This document shows positions 34,725 through 43,633 of a DNA stretch of 64,000 bases, piece after piece (within the stretch, counting starts at the first letter, position 1; every line of letters starts with the position of its first letter). The notes beneath the pieces were generated by a model. It did not search any database and was not told the DNA's origin. It was given only the letters and a program-made list of their open reading frames with translations. The DNA comes from Roseivirga sp. 4D4 (GTDB lineage: Bacteria > Bacteroidota > Bacteroidia > Cytophagales > Cyclobacteriaceae). The stretch spans positions 3,951,001 through 4,015,000 of the forward strand of contig NZ_MDGP01000001.1 of the NCBI RefSeq assembly GCF_001747095.1. Reading direction: 5' to 3'. The translations under genes were made by a program, and so were the position numbers.

Positions 34725-34978
34725 TCCCTACCAGACTTTAATCTTTCTAATTAGCTTTATTTCTATTATTAAGTTTAATAAAAAGTTGATCGAGATAGTC
34801 CCGATCCAGTTACCTTATATCCTACTCGGTCGGCAGTTGCTTTGACAGTACTTAGTTTCCTGTGCAACTTAAACAATGAAATAGGGTCTTTACGCAAAGC
34901 GTAATAAACTTGCTTGAAAGTCGTCTTAAAGTGTAACCACTTTAATAAACCAAGGTCATACCATAAACTCAAACCACC

Positions 34979-37387
34979 ATGTTCAAGAACTATATCAAAA
35001 TTGCTTTTCGGTCATTACTGAAAAATCGAGTCTTTTCATTTATCAATATTACCGGACTCGCACTGGGTATTTCTGCCAGTTTGCTCATTATGCAATACGT
35101 CAACTATGAGCTAAGCTATGAGGACTTTAATGAGAACGCTTCGAATGTCTATCGCATTAAAACGAATCGATATAATCAAGGAGAGCTAAGTACAGAATGG
35201 GCTTCAGGTGTCGTTTCGATTGGCCATTTGCTCAATGAAGCCTATCCCGAAGTACAGCGTTACGCGAGGTTAACCTCCACCAGTGGGGTCATTTCTAAAG
35301 GAGATATTGAGTTCATGGAACGGAGCATCTACTTCGCTAATCAAGATGCCTTCAAGATTTTTGGAACTCAGATTACAGATGGTGATACAGAAAATGCACT
35401 GACGGAACCGAATACAATTGCGATTTCAGAAAGTGTTGCTAAGAAATACTTTGGAGACACCAATCCTATTGGAGAAACCCTAATGTACAATAGAGATCGA
35501 CCTGTTCAGGTCACAGCGGTGTTCAAGGATGTACCTGACAATTCTCACTTCAAGTTTGATATACTGGCTTCTTGGTCCACAGTTGCTCAGGGGGATTTTG
35601 CCGCTGATGCCAACCGGGTATGGTATTGGGACGGCTATTTTAACTATATCGAATTGGCAGAAGGGACCACTCCGGAGGCCTTTCAGGTAAAAATTGATGA
35701 GTTTGTAGAGAGCCAATGGGGCGAAGAGATGCGGAATGTGGATACGTGGATGGACTTTGAATTGCAGCCCATGGCGGATATTCATTTGTACTCCAACTTC
35801 ATTGGAGAGGCTGAGGTCAATGGTGATGGTGATTCCGTTTACGCTTTACTTGTGATTTCATTCTTCATCGTGCTGATCGCTTGGGTAAACTACATCAACC
35901 TGGCTACTGCTAAGTCAATGGAACGAGCTAGGGAGGTAGGGCTTAGAAAGGTATTGGGTTCTCAAAAAGGACAGCTGATCCGACAGTTTTTAACGGAGTC
36001 GTTCCTTGTCAATCTATTTGCAGTAATACTAGCATTCCTGATTGTGGCTTTGGTGCTACCTGGTTTTGCTAATTTGACCGATCAACCGATGAGCATGGCA
36101 CTTTTTGCTCAGCAAGGTTTCTGGTTTGGTCTGGGGGTACTTTTCTTTGTGGGTACTTTTCTTTCAGGGCTCTATCCTGCATTTGTTCTTTCCTCCTTTA
36201 AACCTATCGATACACTCAAAGGAGCTAAACTCACTTCTGGAGGAGGTGGACTGTTGAGAAAAGGCCTAGTGATTTTTCAATTCATGGCATCCGTAGGGTT
36301 GATTATTGGTACGTATACCGTTTACGAGCAGATTTCATTTATGAGAAATCAGGAACTAGGAGTGGATATTGATAGAACAATGGTCATCAACGGGCCAAGT
36401 GTCACGGATTCTACCTACAGCGAGAAGCTCACTGCCTTTACTGAGGTAATGAAGACAGATGCTAATGTCGAGAATGTGGTGGTCAGTACTGGTGTGCCTG
36501 GCAGAGGTGTTGGTTGGAATGCCGGTGGCATTAGAAAAGAGGGAGCACCAGACAGCGAGGGCAAACAATACCGGGTCTTGGGATTAGGCTATGAATTTGT
36601 GGAGACCTTCGATATGGAAGTGATTGCTGGGCGAAGCTTTAACAAGGAGTATGGAGATGAAGAGGCAAAAATTTTATTCTCACGAGCTGCAACTAAGGAT
36701 TTTGGTTTTGCAAACCCTGAAGAGGCCTTAGGTGAACGTATTTTCTTCTGGGGTCAAGTGTACACCATTATAGGAGTGCTGGAAGATTACCACCATACTT
36801 CCTTAAAAGAGAATTTTGACAAGCTGATCTTTAGGCTGATTCCAAATGCCAATAACTTTTATTCGATCAAATACAATGCCGCCAATACGCAGCAGGTGGT
36901 GCAAATGGCTCAAGAAAAATGGGGACAATTCTTTCCTGGAAATCCATTTGAGTACTTTTTCTTGGAGGATCGATTTGAAGAGCAGTATGAAGCAGATAAG
37001 CAATTTGGGTCAGTATTCACCATCTTTTCAGGGCTCACCATTTTTGTGGCTTGCCTGGGTTTATTTGGCTTAGCTGCCTTTATGACCTCGAAGCGTATAA
37101 AGGAAATAGGCGTTAGAAAGGTTTTAGGAGCTTCCATACCGAGTATCCTCAAGTTACTCTCTACTGACTTCTTGAAACTGATTATGGTTTCAATTGTCTT
37201 GGCCATACCAATTGCTTTCTATGGAATGGAACAATGGCTCAATGGTTTTGCTTTCAGAATAGATTTGTACTGGTACATTTTTGCCTTACCGGCACTGTTG
37301 GTATTGTTTATCGCCATTGCAACCGTGAGTTTCCAAACCGCTAGGGCTGCAAAAGCCAACCCCGTGGATAGTCTGCGGTATGAGTAA
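34979..37387 (+). CDS. FtsX/MacB-type ABC transporter permease
   Basis: An 802-residue inner-membrane protein with the duplicated MacB-PCD/FtsX layout of Bacteroidota: an N-terminal helix (FINITGLALGISASLLIMQYV), a periplasmic domain (about 45-280), a first three-helix FtsX block (about 285-420, with ARE-VGLRKVLGSQKG), a second periplasmic domain and a second FtsX block (about 690-800, with IKEIGVRKVLGASI). Such proteins pair with a LolD-type ATPase and often export peptides, lipids or antibiotics, or act as mechanotransmitters. No ATPase gene is adjacent, so a partner elsewhere is needed. Confidence 0.9.
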   Translation: MFKNYIKIAFRSLLKNRVFSFINITGLALGISASLLIMQYVNYELSYEDFNENASNVYRIKTNRYNQGELSTEWASGVVSIGHLLNEAYPEVQRYARLTSTSGVISKGDIEFMERSIYFANQDAFKIFGTQITDGDTENALTEPNTIAISESVAKKYFGDTNPIGETLMYNRDRPVQVTAVFKDVPDNSHFKFDILASWSTVAQGDFAADANRVWYWDGYFNYIELAEGTTPEAFQVKIDEFVESQWGEEMRNVDTWMDFELQPMADIHLYSNFIGEAEVNGDGDSVYALLVISFFIVLIAWVNYINLATAKSMERAREVGLRKVLGSQKGQLIRQFLTESFLVNLFAVILAFLIVALVLPGFANLTDQPMSMALFAQQGFWFGLGVLFFVGTFLSGLYPAFVLSSFKPIDTLKGAKLTSGGGGLLRKGLVIFQFMASVGLIIGTYTVYEQISFMRNQELGVDIDRTMVINGPSVTDSTYSEKLTAFTEVMKTDANVENVVVSTGVPGRGVGWNAGGIRKEGAPDSEGKQYRVLGLGYEFVETFDMEVIAGRSFNKEYGDEEAKILFSRAATKDFGFANPEEALGERIFFWGQVYTIIGVLEDYHHTSLKENFDKLIFRLIPNANNFYSIKYNAANTQQVVQMAQEKWGQFFPGNPFEYFFLEDRFEEQYEADKQFGSVFTIFSGLTIFVACLGLFGLAAFMTSKRIKEIGVRKVLGASIPSILKLLSTDFLKLIMVSIVLAIPIAFYGMEQWLNGFAFRIDLYWYIFALPALLVLFIAIATVSFQTARAAKANPVDSLRYE

Positions 37388-37399
37388 ATATTAAGAGTA

Positions 37400-37491
37400 G
37401 CTGTCTCAAAGGCCCAAATTGTCGTCATTCTGAACCCGCCTGCGCTAGACAGGCGGGTTCAGGATGACGCTCCATCAGCCTTTGAGACAGC
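37400..37491. repeat. Nested palindromic repeat, probable dispersed element
   Basis: An outer inverted repeat of 14 bp (GCTGTCTCAAAGGC at 37400-37413 and its complement at 37478-37491) encloses an inner inverted repeat with 20-bp arms (37423-37442 and 37450-37469, one wobble, CGCTAGA loop). The inner arm carries GTCATTCTGAACCCGCC, resembling repeats dispersed between genes in many Bacteroidota. It fills nearly all of the 112 bp between two convergent genes and is GC-richer than its surroundings. Transcribed, it would fold into one long hairpin. Confidence 0.8.
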
Positions 37492-37499
37492 CCTGTTAC

Positions 37500-38039
37500 T
37501 TACTTAGCCACTTCCAATTGGCCAAGTTCTTTGCCTTTATTGTCTACTCTGAACTGCCATTTCTCTCCATCGCAGTTTGGAGCGCCACTCCAGTTAAAGC
37601 AGCCTTGTCCAGTAGCTTGGATGACGAAGTCCCCATTTTTACGCTCCTTGATTGAGTAACCGTATTCGTTATAAAACCCTCCATAGGTCTTGCTCCATTG
37701 TTTCTTGCCTTTTTTATCAACTTTGATCAAGTAGATATCATAGTTGCCATTGCCATAAGAGCTGGTGGAGCCTAAGATGGCATAGCCTCCGTCATTGGTG
37801 GCTATCAGATCACTGGATTTATCATAGCTCGTTCCACCATAAGTTTTAAACCACTCTTCGTTACCCTCTGCATTTGTTTTGGTAAGTAAGATGTCTGTGG
37901 CTCGTTTGTGGTAATACTTGGTGGTCATTAAGCTAACCGCTCCACCATCGTCAGTTCGAATGATTACTTCGTGGTAAGGGTTGTGACCAGTCAACCCAAG
38001 ACTTAGTGCCGCAATGGACAATAATTTGATGATATTCAT
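37500..38039 (-). CDS. Secreted repeat protein with beta-propeller-like motifs
   Basis: A 179-residue protein with an N-terminal signal-like segment (IIKLLSIAALSLGLTG). Two or three copies of a repeat are visible, of the form T(D/N)DGG-x(5-8)-G...D-ILLTKTN-EG-EEW-KTYGG, e.g. TNDGGYAILGSTSSYG followed by DIYLIKVDKKGKKQWSKTYGG. This repeat is common in secreted Bacteroidota proteins and probably builds beta-propeller blades; three copies are too few for a full propeller. A Cys pair (GQGCFNWSGAPNCDG) near the end may form a disulfide. Function unknown. Its stop lies 9 bp beyond the nested repeat. Confidence 0.7.
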   Translation of the reverse strand: MNIIKLLSIAALSLGLTGHNPYHEVIIRTDDGGAVSLMTTKYYHKRATDILLTKTNAEGNEEWFKTYGGTSYDKSSDLIATNDGGYAILGSTSSYGNGNYDIYLIKVDKKGKKQWSKTYGGFYNEYGYSIKERKNGDFVIQATGQGCFNWSGAPNCDGEKWQFRVDNKGKELGQLEVAK

Positions 38040-38171
38040 AATTGTTTCTTTTGAGTTTAAAAACCTGTTTAATCCAAATACGAGCTAAGCGTATGTGCTG
38101 GATTTCAACAAATTAAATATATTCTCTTTTTAGAAACAAATAAAATTTACTCCACTATGGCTGATTTTGGT

Positions 38172-38654
38172 CTATAAACCATTCTTAAAGATGGTGCTAA
38201 AAGAAGATGATTCTTCTAAAACTTGCACGAGGGAATCAATTTGTCCTTCTTTTTGGACGTTGACCAGAGGAAAGTGTTTTGACTTGTTGTCGCCATAGGT
38301 TACCCTGAGTCTTGCCCCCGTTTTTAAGGAAATGTAGAGACAATAGGCTCCCAATAACATCGGGATAACAGGAATAACGAACGACTCAATGAAGATTGGT
38401 CCAGAGGAGCTATCACTTCCTAAATAATCGAATAGTCGTAAAAAATAATAACCACTGAGTGCTAAAAGGCATGTCCCAATTACGAGAATAATCAACCAAT
38501 TGGCTACCTGATGTCCTTTTTCCAAAATCAAATCTCTCACCTCAGTTGCATTAATTGTTTTATAGTTGAATCTGTTTCTTAGAAAATGAAATGAGTGTTC
38601 TGAAATTGCAAATTCCTTAGTTTGAAAGAGGAATTCTTTTGGATCAGTATTCAT
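38172..38654 (-). CDS. Hypothetical membrane protein, two helices
   Basis: I do not recognise this 160-residue protein. It has two hydrophobic helices, about 52-74 (WLIILVIGTCLLALSGYYFL) and 88-110 (SFVIPVIPMLLGAYCLYISL), with soluble flanks, and no signal peptide. The fragment after the second helix (GARLRVTYGDNKSKHFPL) resembles the membrane-proximal strand of small sensor-like proteins, but this is weak. It is upstream of, and on the same strand as, the secreted repeat protein, 132 bp apart. Confidence 0.6.
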   Translation of the reverse strand: MNTDPKEFLFQTKEFAISEHSFHFLRNRFNYKTINATEVRDLILEKGHQVANWLIILVIGTCLLALSGYYFLRLFDYLGSDSSSGPIFIESFVIPVIPMLLGAYCLYISLKTGARLRVTYGDNKSKHFPLVNVQKEGQIDSLVQVLEESSSFSTIFKNGL

Positions 38655-38685
38655 GAGTCATAGAAATGATAGGTATGAAGTTATT

Positions 38686-39462
38686 TTAATTCGTATGCTT
38701 CTCAAAATCCTCGGAGTACTTCTCACTCTCGGTCTTCATCCATTTGTCCCAGAAGGTAAAATACAGCCCAAAGTTAAAGCGGTATTGAGTATGGTGGAGA
38801 CTATGGTGTGTTGCACCTATCATCCATTTGCCGAGCCAGTGTTTATGAAATCCTTTGGGGTAGATTTCAACATTGGAATGATTGATAGCGCTGGTTAAGG
38901 TCATAAAAGTTAGCAGCGTCACAATGGTCCAATAATGCATGGGAAGAAAGAGTATGACTACAGGAATAATCACAGATTGTAGTATGCCTTCCCCTGGATG
39001 AAAGGAGAAAGATGTCCAGGGAGAAGTGATATGGCTATCGTGATGGACTTTATGAATCAGTCGATAAACCTTGGGCCTATGCATCCAGCGATGCAGCCAA
39101 TAATAGTAGGTTTCATGAATTAGTGCAGCGATCAGGAAGCTGATGGGCAGCCACCACCACCCAAACTGATTCATGTCTTCATAGATGGCTGTATACCCTT
39201 TCTGCCAAAGTACCACCATACCGGCCCCAGCCAGTGCAAAGAATAGGGAAGTCAATGTAGACCACATGATCTCGCGTCTGTACTGCTTTTTATCTCTTGT
39301 TGGAACATGGACCTTTCGACTCCGAAAGTCTTTCGGATCGATGATATAGAAAACTACATAAAAGATTCCGGCCACCAAGCTATACCTAAACACCACCATC
39401 AAGAACATCAGGCCGGTTAGTGCAAGAAAGGTCAATGGATCTGTAAAGTCGTACTGATGCAT
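38686..39462 (-). CDS. Sterol desaturase/fatty-acid hydroxylase family protein
   Basis: A 258-residue integral membrane di-iron enzyme. The histidine clusters are present: HETYYYWLHRWMH near 114-126, HKVHHDSH near 137-144 and HHSLHH near 219-224, between four membrane segments. The superfamily hydroxylates or desaturates lipids, sterols or carotenoids in the inner membrane using O2; which lipid this enzyme uses cannot be told. In pigmented Bacteroidota a carotenoid or fatty-acid substrate is plausible, but the carotenoid gene is 19 kb away. Confidence 0.88.
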   Translation of the reverse strand: MHQYDFTDPLTFLALTGLMFLMVVFRYSLVAGIFYVVFYIIDPKDFRSRKVHVPTRDKKQYRREIMWSTLTSLFFALAGAGMVVLWQKGYTAIYEDMNQFGWWWLPISFLIAALIHETYYYWLHRWMHRPKVYRLIHKVHHDSHITSPWTSFSFHPGEGILQSVIIPVVILFLPMHYWTIVTLLTFMTLTSAINHSNVEIYPKGFHKHWLGKWMIGATHHSLHHTQYRFNFGLYFTFWDKWMKTESEKYSEDFEKHTN

Positions 39463-39552
39463 ATCGAACTAGGTGTGCTCGGTTTAAGCTTTGTGAAAAT
39501 AGGGAACAAATGAATCACTTCTTAGGTTTTAGAATAGCATAATTTGATAGTG

Positions 39553-39852
39553 ATGAAAGGAAAGTTTGAGACGTTAATAGATCAGGATACACCAGTACTC
39601 GTAGACTTTTATGCCGATTGGTGTGGGCCATGCCAAATGATGGCGCCTGTGTTGAAGGAAGTTGCCCAAGAAATGGGCGATAAAGTGAAGGTGATTAAAA
39701 TTGATGTAGACAAGAATCAGCCGATCGCTCAGCGGTTCGGTGTGAGAAGTATACCCACTTTGATTCTATTCAAAAATGGGAAGGTTGTGGAGAATAGAGC
39801 CGGTGTGATGACGAAGCGAGATTTGGCCAGCATGATAGAGAGAGCTTCTTAA
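39553..39852 (+). CDS. trxA: Thioredoxin
   Basis: A 99-residue thioredoxin with the active site WCGPC at residues 23-27 and the cis-proline loop RSIPTLILFKNG near 66-77. It reduces protein disulfides in the cytoplasm using thioredoxin reductase. There is no signal peptide. The start was set at ATG 39553, because the upstream in-frame TTG and GTG codons lack conserved residues. A small membrane protein gene follows after 29 bp. Confidence 0.95.
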   Translation: MKGKFETLIDQDTPVLVDFYADWCGPCQMMAPVLKEVAQEMGDKVKVIKIDVDKNQPIAQRFGVRSIPTLILFKNGKVVENRAGVMTKRDLASMIERAS

Positions 39853-39881
39853 TAAAGTAAACTGCGTATATTACCAGAACT

Positions 39882-40112
39882 ATGGACATATACCTCTACG
39901 ATAATAACTTAATGGCTTTTCAGACTTTAACATTCTTGCATATAGCACTAATGTTTTTTGCCTTCTACAAGCTATATAACGATACCAGTTCTGGAACACA
40001 GAGGATCTTTAGTTTCCTACTCCTATTATTTGTCCCAATAATCGGTTCTCTGATCTACTTGAAAGTAGCATCTAAGTCAAGAAGAAACAGGAAGTTTAAT
40101 TTAGATAGATAG
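39882..40112 (+). CDS. Small membrane protein with PLDc_N-type domain
   Basis: A 76-residue protein with two helices (about 15-33 and 43-62). The second, FSFLLLLFVPIIGSLIYL, has the pattern of the PLDc_N domain found at the front of cardiolipin synthases and in stand-alone small proteins. An internal ATG at 39912 is a possible alternative start. Function unknown. It converges on dxs, 1 bp between stops. Confidence 0.6.
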   Translation: MDIYLYDNNLMAFQTLTFLHIALMFFAFYKLYNDTSSGTQRIFSFLLLLFVPIIGSLIYLKVASKSRRNRKFNLDR

Positions 40113-40113
40113 C

Positions 40114-42048
40114 CTAGTTAGAAGAGGCTTTACTCGGGCTTTTTACTCCAGCCAATTCACGAACCGTATTAGCAATGCCAGCAACATCGAAGTTGCATTC
40201 AGCGTGCAGTTGTTCTTGGGTGCCGTGCTCTACAATGGCATCGGGAATTCCCAGTCTTACCACTTTGGCTGCATAACCGTTGTCTGCCATGAATTCAAGT
40301 ACTGCACTACCAAAACCACCCATGACACAGCCATCTTCCACTGTTATCACTTTCTTGAAGTTTCTGAAAATATCGTGAAGCAACTCTTCGTCCAGAGGTT
40401 TAACAAAGCGCATGTCATAATGTGCAGGGTTCAAGCCTTCTTCAACGAGTTGCTCTCTTGCCGTAACCGCATAATTACCAATATGGCCAAGTGTTAAAAT
40501 GGCTACTTCTTCACCATCGGCAATCTTTCTTCCTGTACCAATGGCCATTTTCTTCATCTCAGTTCTCCACTCAGGCATTACACCCGTACCTCTTGGGTAG
40601 CGAATGGTAAAGGCGTGTCCTTCTCGTGGCAATTGAGAAGTGTACATCATGTTTCTTAATTCCGCCTCATTCATTGGAGCCGCCACAATCATATTCGGAA
40701 TGCATCGCATGTAGGCGATGTCATATGCACCATGGTGAGTAGGGCCATCCGCTCCTGCGAACCCTGCTCTATCGAGGCAGAAGGTAACAGGTAAATTCTG
40801 AATACAGACATCATGAATGACCTGATCAAAGGCACGCTGCATGAATGTACTGTAGATGTTACAGAAAGGTATTAGTCCTTGTGTAGCTAAACCCGCAGAG
40901 AATGTTACGGCATGTTGTTCGGCAATTCCAACATCAAAAGCTCGCTCAGGCATAGCCTTCATCATAATGTTCATCGAAGAACCAGAAGGCATTGCAGGGG
41001 TTATTCCCATTACCTTGTCATTCTTTTCCGCCAATTCAACTAATGTATGGCCGAAAACATCCTGATATTTAGGAGGCTGAGGTGAATCAGGCACTTTTTT
41101 GAATACCTCACCCGTTACCTTATCAAATTTGCCTGGTGCATGCCATTTGGTAGCATTGCCCTCTTCAGCAGGTTTATAACCCTTTCCTTTCACTGTAACA
41201 CAGTGAAGAATTTTCGGGCCAGGAATGTCTTTAAGGTCATTGAGGACATTGGTCAAATGATGTACATCATGCCCGTCCACAGGACCAAAATACCTTAAGT
41301 TTAGTGCTTCGAAAAGGTTGCTCTGTTTCAAAAGCAGCGACTTCATCGAGTGCTCTACTTTTGAGATAACCTCCTGTGCACTTTTGCCAAACTTAGAAAA
41401 CTTGCTGAGCAATTTCCAGACATCATCTTTTGCCTTGTTATAGGTATGTGATGTGGTAACGTCTGTCAGATAGTCTTTTAAAGCACCTACATTCGGATCA
41501 ATCGACATGCAGTTGTCGTTGAGTATGATCAGTATGTTGGCATTCGTGTCACCGGCATGGTTCATACCCTCGAAGGCCAAACCACCTGTCATAGCACCAT
41601 CTCCAATGACGGCTATGTGTTGGCGATCATCTTTTTTGTATTGGTTGGCAATGGCCATGCCTAATGCTGCAGAAATGGAGGTAGATGAGTGTCCAACTCC
41701 AAAAGTATCGTAATCGCTTTCTTTTCGTTTAGGGAAGCCAGAAAGTCCGTTGTAAATCCTGTTGGTATGGAAAACGTCCCTTCTTCCTGTCAAAATCTTA
41801 TGACCATAAGCCTGGTGTCCGACATCCCAAACCAATTGATCTTTTGGCGTGTCAAAGATGTAATGCAGCGCCACAGTCAGTTCTACCACTCCCAGCGATG
41901 CACCAAAATGACCTCCGTAGACGGAAACATTGTCAACAATAAACTGGCGCAGTTCATCACAGACCTTTACGAGTTGGGTCTGATCTAATTGCTTTAAATC
42001 GGCAGGGGAGTCAATTTTGGAAAGAAGCGATCCGGGCTCTATCAACAT
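40114..42048 (-). CDS. dxs: 1-deoxy-D-xylulose-5-phosphate synthase
   Basis: A 644-residue thiamine-diphosphate enzyme that condenses pyruvate and glyceraldehyde 3-phosphate to DXP, the first step of the MEP isoprenoid pathway. Visible motifs: WDVGHQAYGHKILTGR near 80-95, the ThDP-binding GDGAMTGGLAFEGMNHAG near 148-165, NDNCMSIDPNVG near 176-187, and the transketolase pyrimidine-domain segment RAFDVGIAEQHAVTFSAGLA. Length is normal. It provides precursors for quinones and for the carotenoids made elsewhere. A -7 promoter box lies 72 nt upstream. Confidence 0.96.
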   Translation of the reverse strand: MLIEPGSLLSKIDSPADLKQLDQTQLVKVCDELRQFIVDNVSVYGGHFGASLGVVELTVALHYIFDTPKDQLVWDVGHQAYGHKILTGRRDVFHTNRIYNGLSGFPKRKESDYDTFGVGHSSTSISAALGMAIANQYKKDDRQHIAVIGDGAMTGGLAFEGMNHAGDTNANILIILNDNCMSIDPNVGALKDYLTDVTTSHTYNKAKDDVWKLLSKFSKFGKSAQEVISKVEHSMKSLLLKQSNLFEALNLRYFGPVDGHDVHHLTNVLNDLKDIPGPKILHCVTVKGKGYKPAEEGNATKWHAPGKFDKVTGEVFKKVPDSPQPPKYQDVFGHTLVELAEKNDKVMGITPAMPSGSSMNIMMKAMPERAFDVGIAEQHAVTFSAGLATQGLIPFCNIYSTFMQRAFDQVIHDVCIQNLPVTFCLDRAGFAGADGPTHHGAYDIAYMRCIPNMIVAAPMNEAELRNMMYTSQLPREGHAFTIRYPRGTGVMPEWRTEMKKMAIGTGRKIADGEEVAILTLGHIGNYAVTAREQLVEEGLNPAHYDMRFVKPLDEELLHDIFRNFKKVITVEDGCVMGGFGSAVLEFMADNGYAAKVVRLGIPDAIVEHGTQEQLHAECNFDVAGIANTVRELAGVKSPSKASSN

Positions 42049-42120
42049 GGATTTTTAAAACTAATGCCTTATCAACTATACTACGAGTTAAATGTTTGGC
42101 ATAGATTTCTTAACAACCCC

Positions 42121-42128
42121 CAAAATTA
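42121..42128 (-). promoter_or_regulatory. -7 promoter box (TAnnTTTG) for dxs
   Basis: The minus strand reads TAATTTTG in the divergent dxs/scpA gap, 72 nt before dxs. Exact consensus; no clear -33. Confidence 0.4.
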
Positions 42129-42170
42129 AAAATTATTTTGGCACCAAATGAGACATTTAACCATTCTCTA

Positions 42171-42178
42171 TATATTTG
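42171..42178 (+). promoter_or_regulatory. -7 promoter box (TAnnTTTG) for scpA
   Basis: TATATTTG, exact consensus, 21 nt before the TTG start of scpA. Confidence 0.5.
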
Positions 42179-42199
42179 ATTGAAAACCCTTTATAATCG

Positions 42200-42952
42200 T
42201 TGAGTTTCGAGATAAAACTTCCTCTCTTTGAAGGTCCCTTCGACCTCCTTTTATTCTTTATCCAAAGAGACGAGTTAGATATTCACGATATCCCGATTAA
42301 TAAAATCACATCTGATTTTTTGGATTACCTACATCATCTGGAGCAGATGAATGTTGAAGTGGCCAGTGAGTTTATTTTAGTGGCAGCCACCTTAATGCGT
42401 ATTAAGGCTAAAATGCTCCTTCCAAGGCCTGTTCTGGATGAGGAAGGAAACGAAATTGATCCTCGAGAAGAGCTTGTTCGTCATTTACTGGAATACAAGA
42501 AGTATAAATCAGTAATTGAAGAGTTAGGTCAGATGGAAGGAGACCGCCTTCGGAAAGAAAAGCGGGGTAACATTGTAAAAGAACTTAGAAAACTTGCCGA
42601 AGGCAGCAATGTCGAGGCCGAACTTCAGGATATTGACCTTTATAAATTGCTTAAGGTGTATCAACGGGTTCTTTCGCGCTTTGAATATGAGCAGCAAAAG
42701 CCTACTCACCAAGTGGTTCAATACCCATATTCTATCAGTACTCAGCGACAGTTTGTACTTGATAAATTAGCGGCTTCCCCAAGGCTTTCTTTTACCGAGC
42801 TGATCGCTTTTGAACCGAATAAGATTGCTGTGATCTTTAATTTTCTCTCCATTCTTGACCTGCTGCAAATGCGTAAGATCACGATGCATTTGGGTGAAGG
42901 GTTTAATAATTTTTGGGTCGAGAAGATCGAGGATGAGCTTGTGGAGGATTGA
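42200..42952 (+). CDS. scpA: Segregation and condensation protein A
   Basis: A 250-residue kleisin that joins the SMC dimer with ScpB to organise and segregate the chromosome. The N-terminus SFEIKLPLFEGPFDLLLFFI and the C-terminal winged-helix part (SFTELIAFEPNKIAVIFNFLSILDLL) are typical. The start is a rare TTG: the family begins exactly there, an in-frame TAA lies two codons upstream, and no ATG occurs until deep inside the domain. A promoter box lies 21 nt upstream. scpB is not adjacent. Confidence 0.95.
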   Translation: MSFEIKLPLFEGPFDLLLFFIQRDELDIHDIPINKITSDFLDYLHHLEQMNVEVASEFILVAATLMRIKAKMLLPRPVLDEEGNEIDPREELVRHLLEYKKYKSVIEELGQMEGDRLRKEKRGNIVKELRKLAEGSNVEAELQDIDLYKLLKVYQRVLSRFEYEQQKPTHQVVQYPYSISTQRQFVLDKLAASPRLSFTELIAFEPNKIAVIFNFLSILDLLQMRKITMHLGEGFNNFWVEKIEDELVED

Positions 42953-42979
42953 AACGGGCTTAATTCAATGTCCAGACAT

Positions 42980-43002
42980 AAAAAAAGCGGCTCATGGCCG
43001 CT
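42980..43002 (-). terminator. Rho-independent terminator of ndk
   Basis: Stem AGCGGC (42986-42991) and GCCGCT (42997-43002), preceded on the plus strand by seven A, i.e. a T-run on the minus strand. It lies 22 bp past the ndk stop. Confidence 0.85.
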
Positions 43003-43024
43003 TCTGAATTCAATTCCTTTGATC

Positions 43025-43444
43025 TTAGAATCTCTCTCCCATAGAGAAGTAGAAGTTTCCTTCTATCGCTGCATTCTCGTCAGAATCTGAACCGTGAACA
43101 GCATTTTCTCCAATAGACTTAGCGTAAATTTTTCTGATAGTACCTTCAGCAGCTTCTGCTGGATTAGTAGCACCGATTAAAGTTCTAAAGTCTTCAACAG
43201 CGTTATCTTTCTCAAGAATGGCTGCTACGATAGGTCCAGAAGACATGTAGTCCACTAGCTCACCGTAAAAAGGTCTTTCCTTATGTACTTCGTAGAATTT
43301 ACCGGCTAACTCAGTGGTCAACCTGGTATATTTCATAGCAATGATTTTAAATCCCGCTTCCTCGATCATTTTCATGATCCCACCAATGTTACCATCTGCC
43401 ACAGCGTCAGGCTTAATCATTGTGAATGTTCTGTTAGTTGCCAT
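43025..43444 (-). CDS. ndk: Nucleoside diphosphate kinase
   Basis: A 139-residue enzyme that balances NTP pools by moving the terminal phosphate through His117 ([12 protein letters not shown]). N-terminus [19 protein letters not shown] is standard. It is a single-gene unit: a promoter box 34 nt upstream and a terminator after it. Confidence 0.97.
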   Translation of the reverse strand: MATNRTFTMIKPDAVADGNIGGIMKMIEEAGFKIIAMKYTRLTTELAGKFYEVHKERPFYGELVDYMSSGPIVAAILEKDNAVEDFRTLIGATNPAEAAEGTIRKIYAKSIGENAVHGSDSDENAAIEGNFYFSMGERF

Positions 43445-43478
43445 AATCGTTTTATAGTTCCTTTTTAAAATTCGTGCG

Positions 43479-43486
43479 CAAAAATA
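43479..43486 (-). promoter_or_regulatory. -7 promoter box (TAnnTTTG) of ndk
   Basis: Minus strand reads TATTTTTG, exact consensus, 34 nt before the ndk start. Confidence 0.5.
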
Positions 43487-43633
43487 GAAGATAATTTTTA
43501 ATATGATACGGCCTTAGAATGAATCTTTTAAGGACTTAATATTCAGATAATCAAGGTCTCTTTGATTGTTTCGTAGCCGATTTCTTGACAACTTTGCCGA
43601 TTCTTGACGGACCGACTTTGTCGGAAGCAGTGC

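Larger units (their letters stand above)
34427..34978. other. 552-bp gene-free gap with a candidate RNA gene and inverted repeats
   Basis: Between the aldehyde dehydrogenase and the ABC permease there is no convincing protein gene. The left part holds an exact promoter box and a structured transcript ending in a terminator at 34724. The right part has two inverted repeats: TTACGC-AAA-GCGTAA at 34890-34904 and TTAAAGTG-TAAC-CACTTTAA at 34926-34945, 34 bp before the permease start. These may be operator sites or hairpins in the permease leader. Confidence 0.5.

Noticed and set aside
34775..34972. 65-codon minus-strand frame in the gap before the ABC permease
   Set aside because: Overlaps the two inverted repeats and the expected permease promoter; no recognisable domain, no promoter box on its strand.
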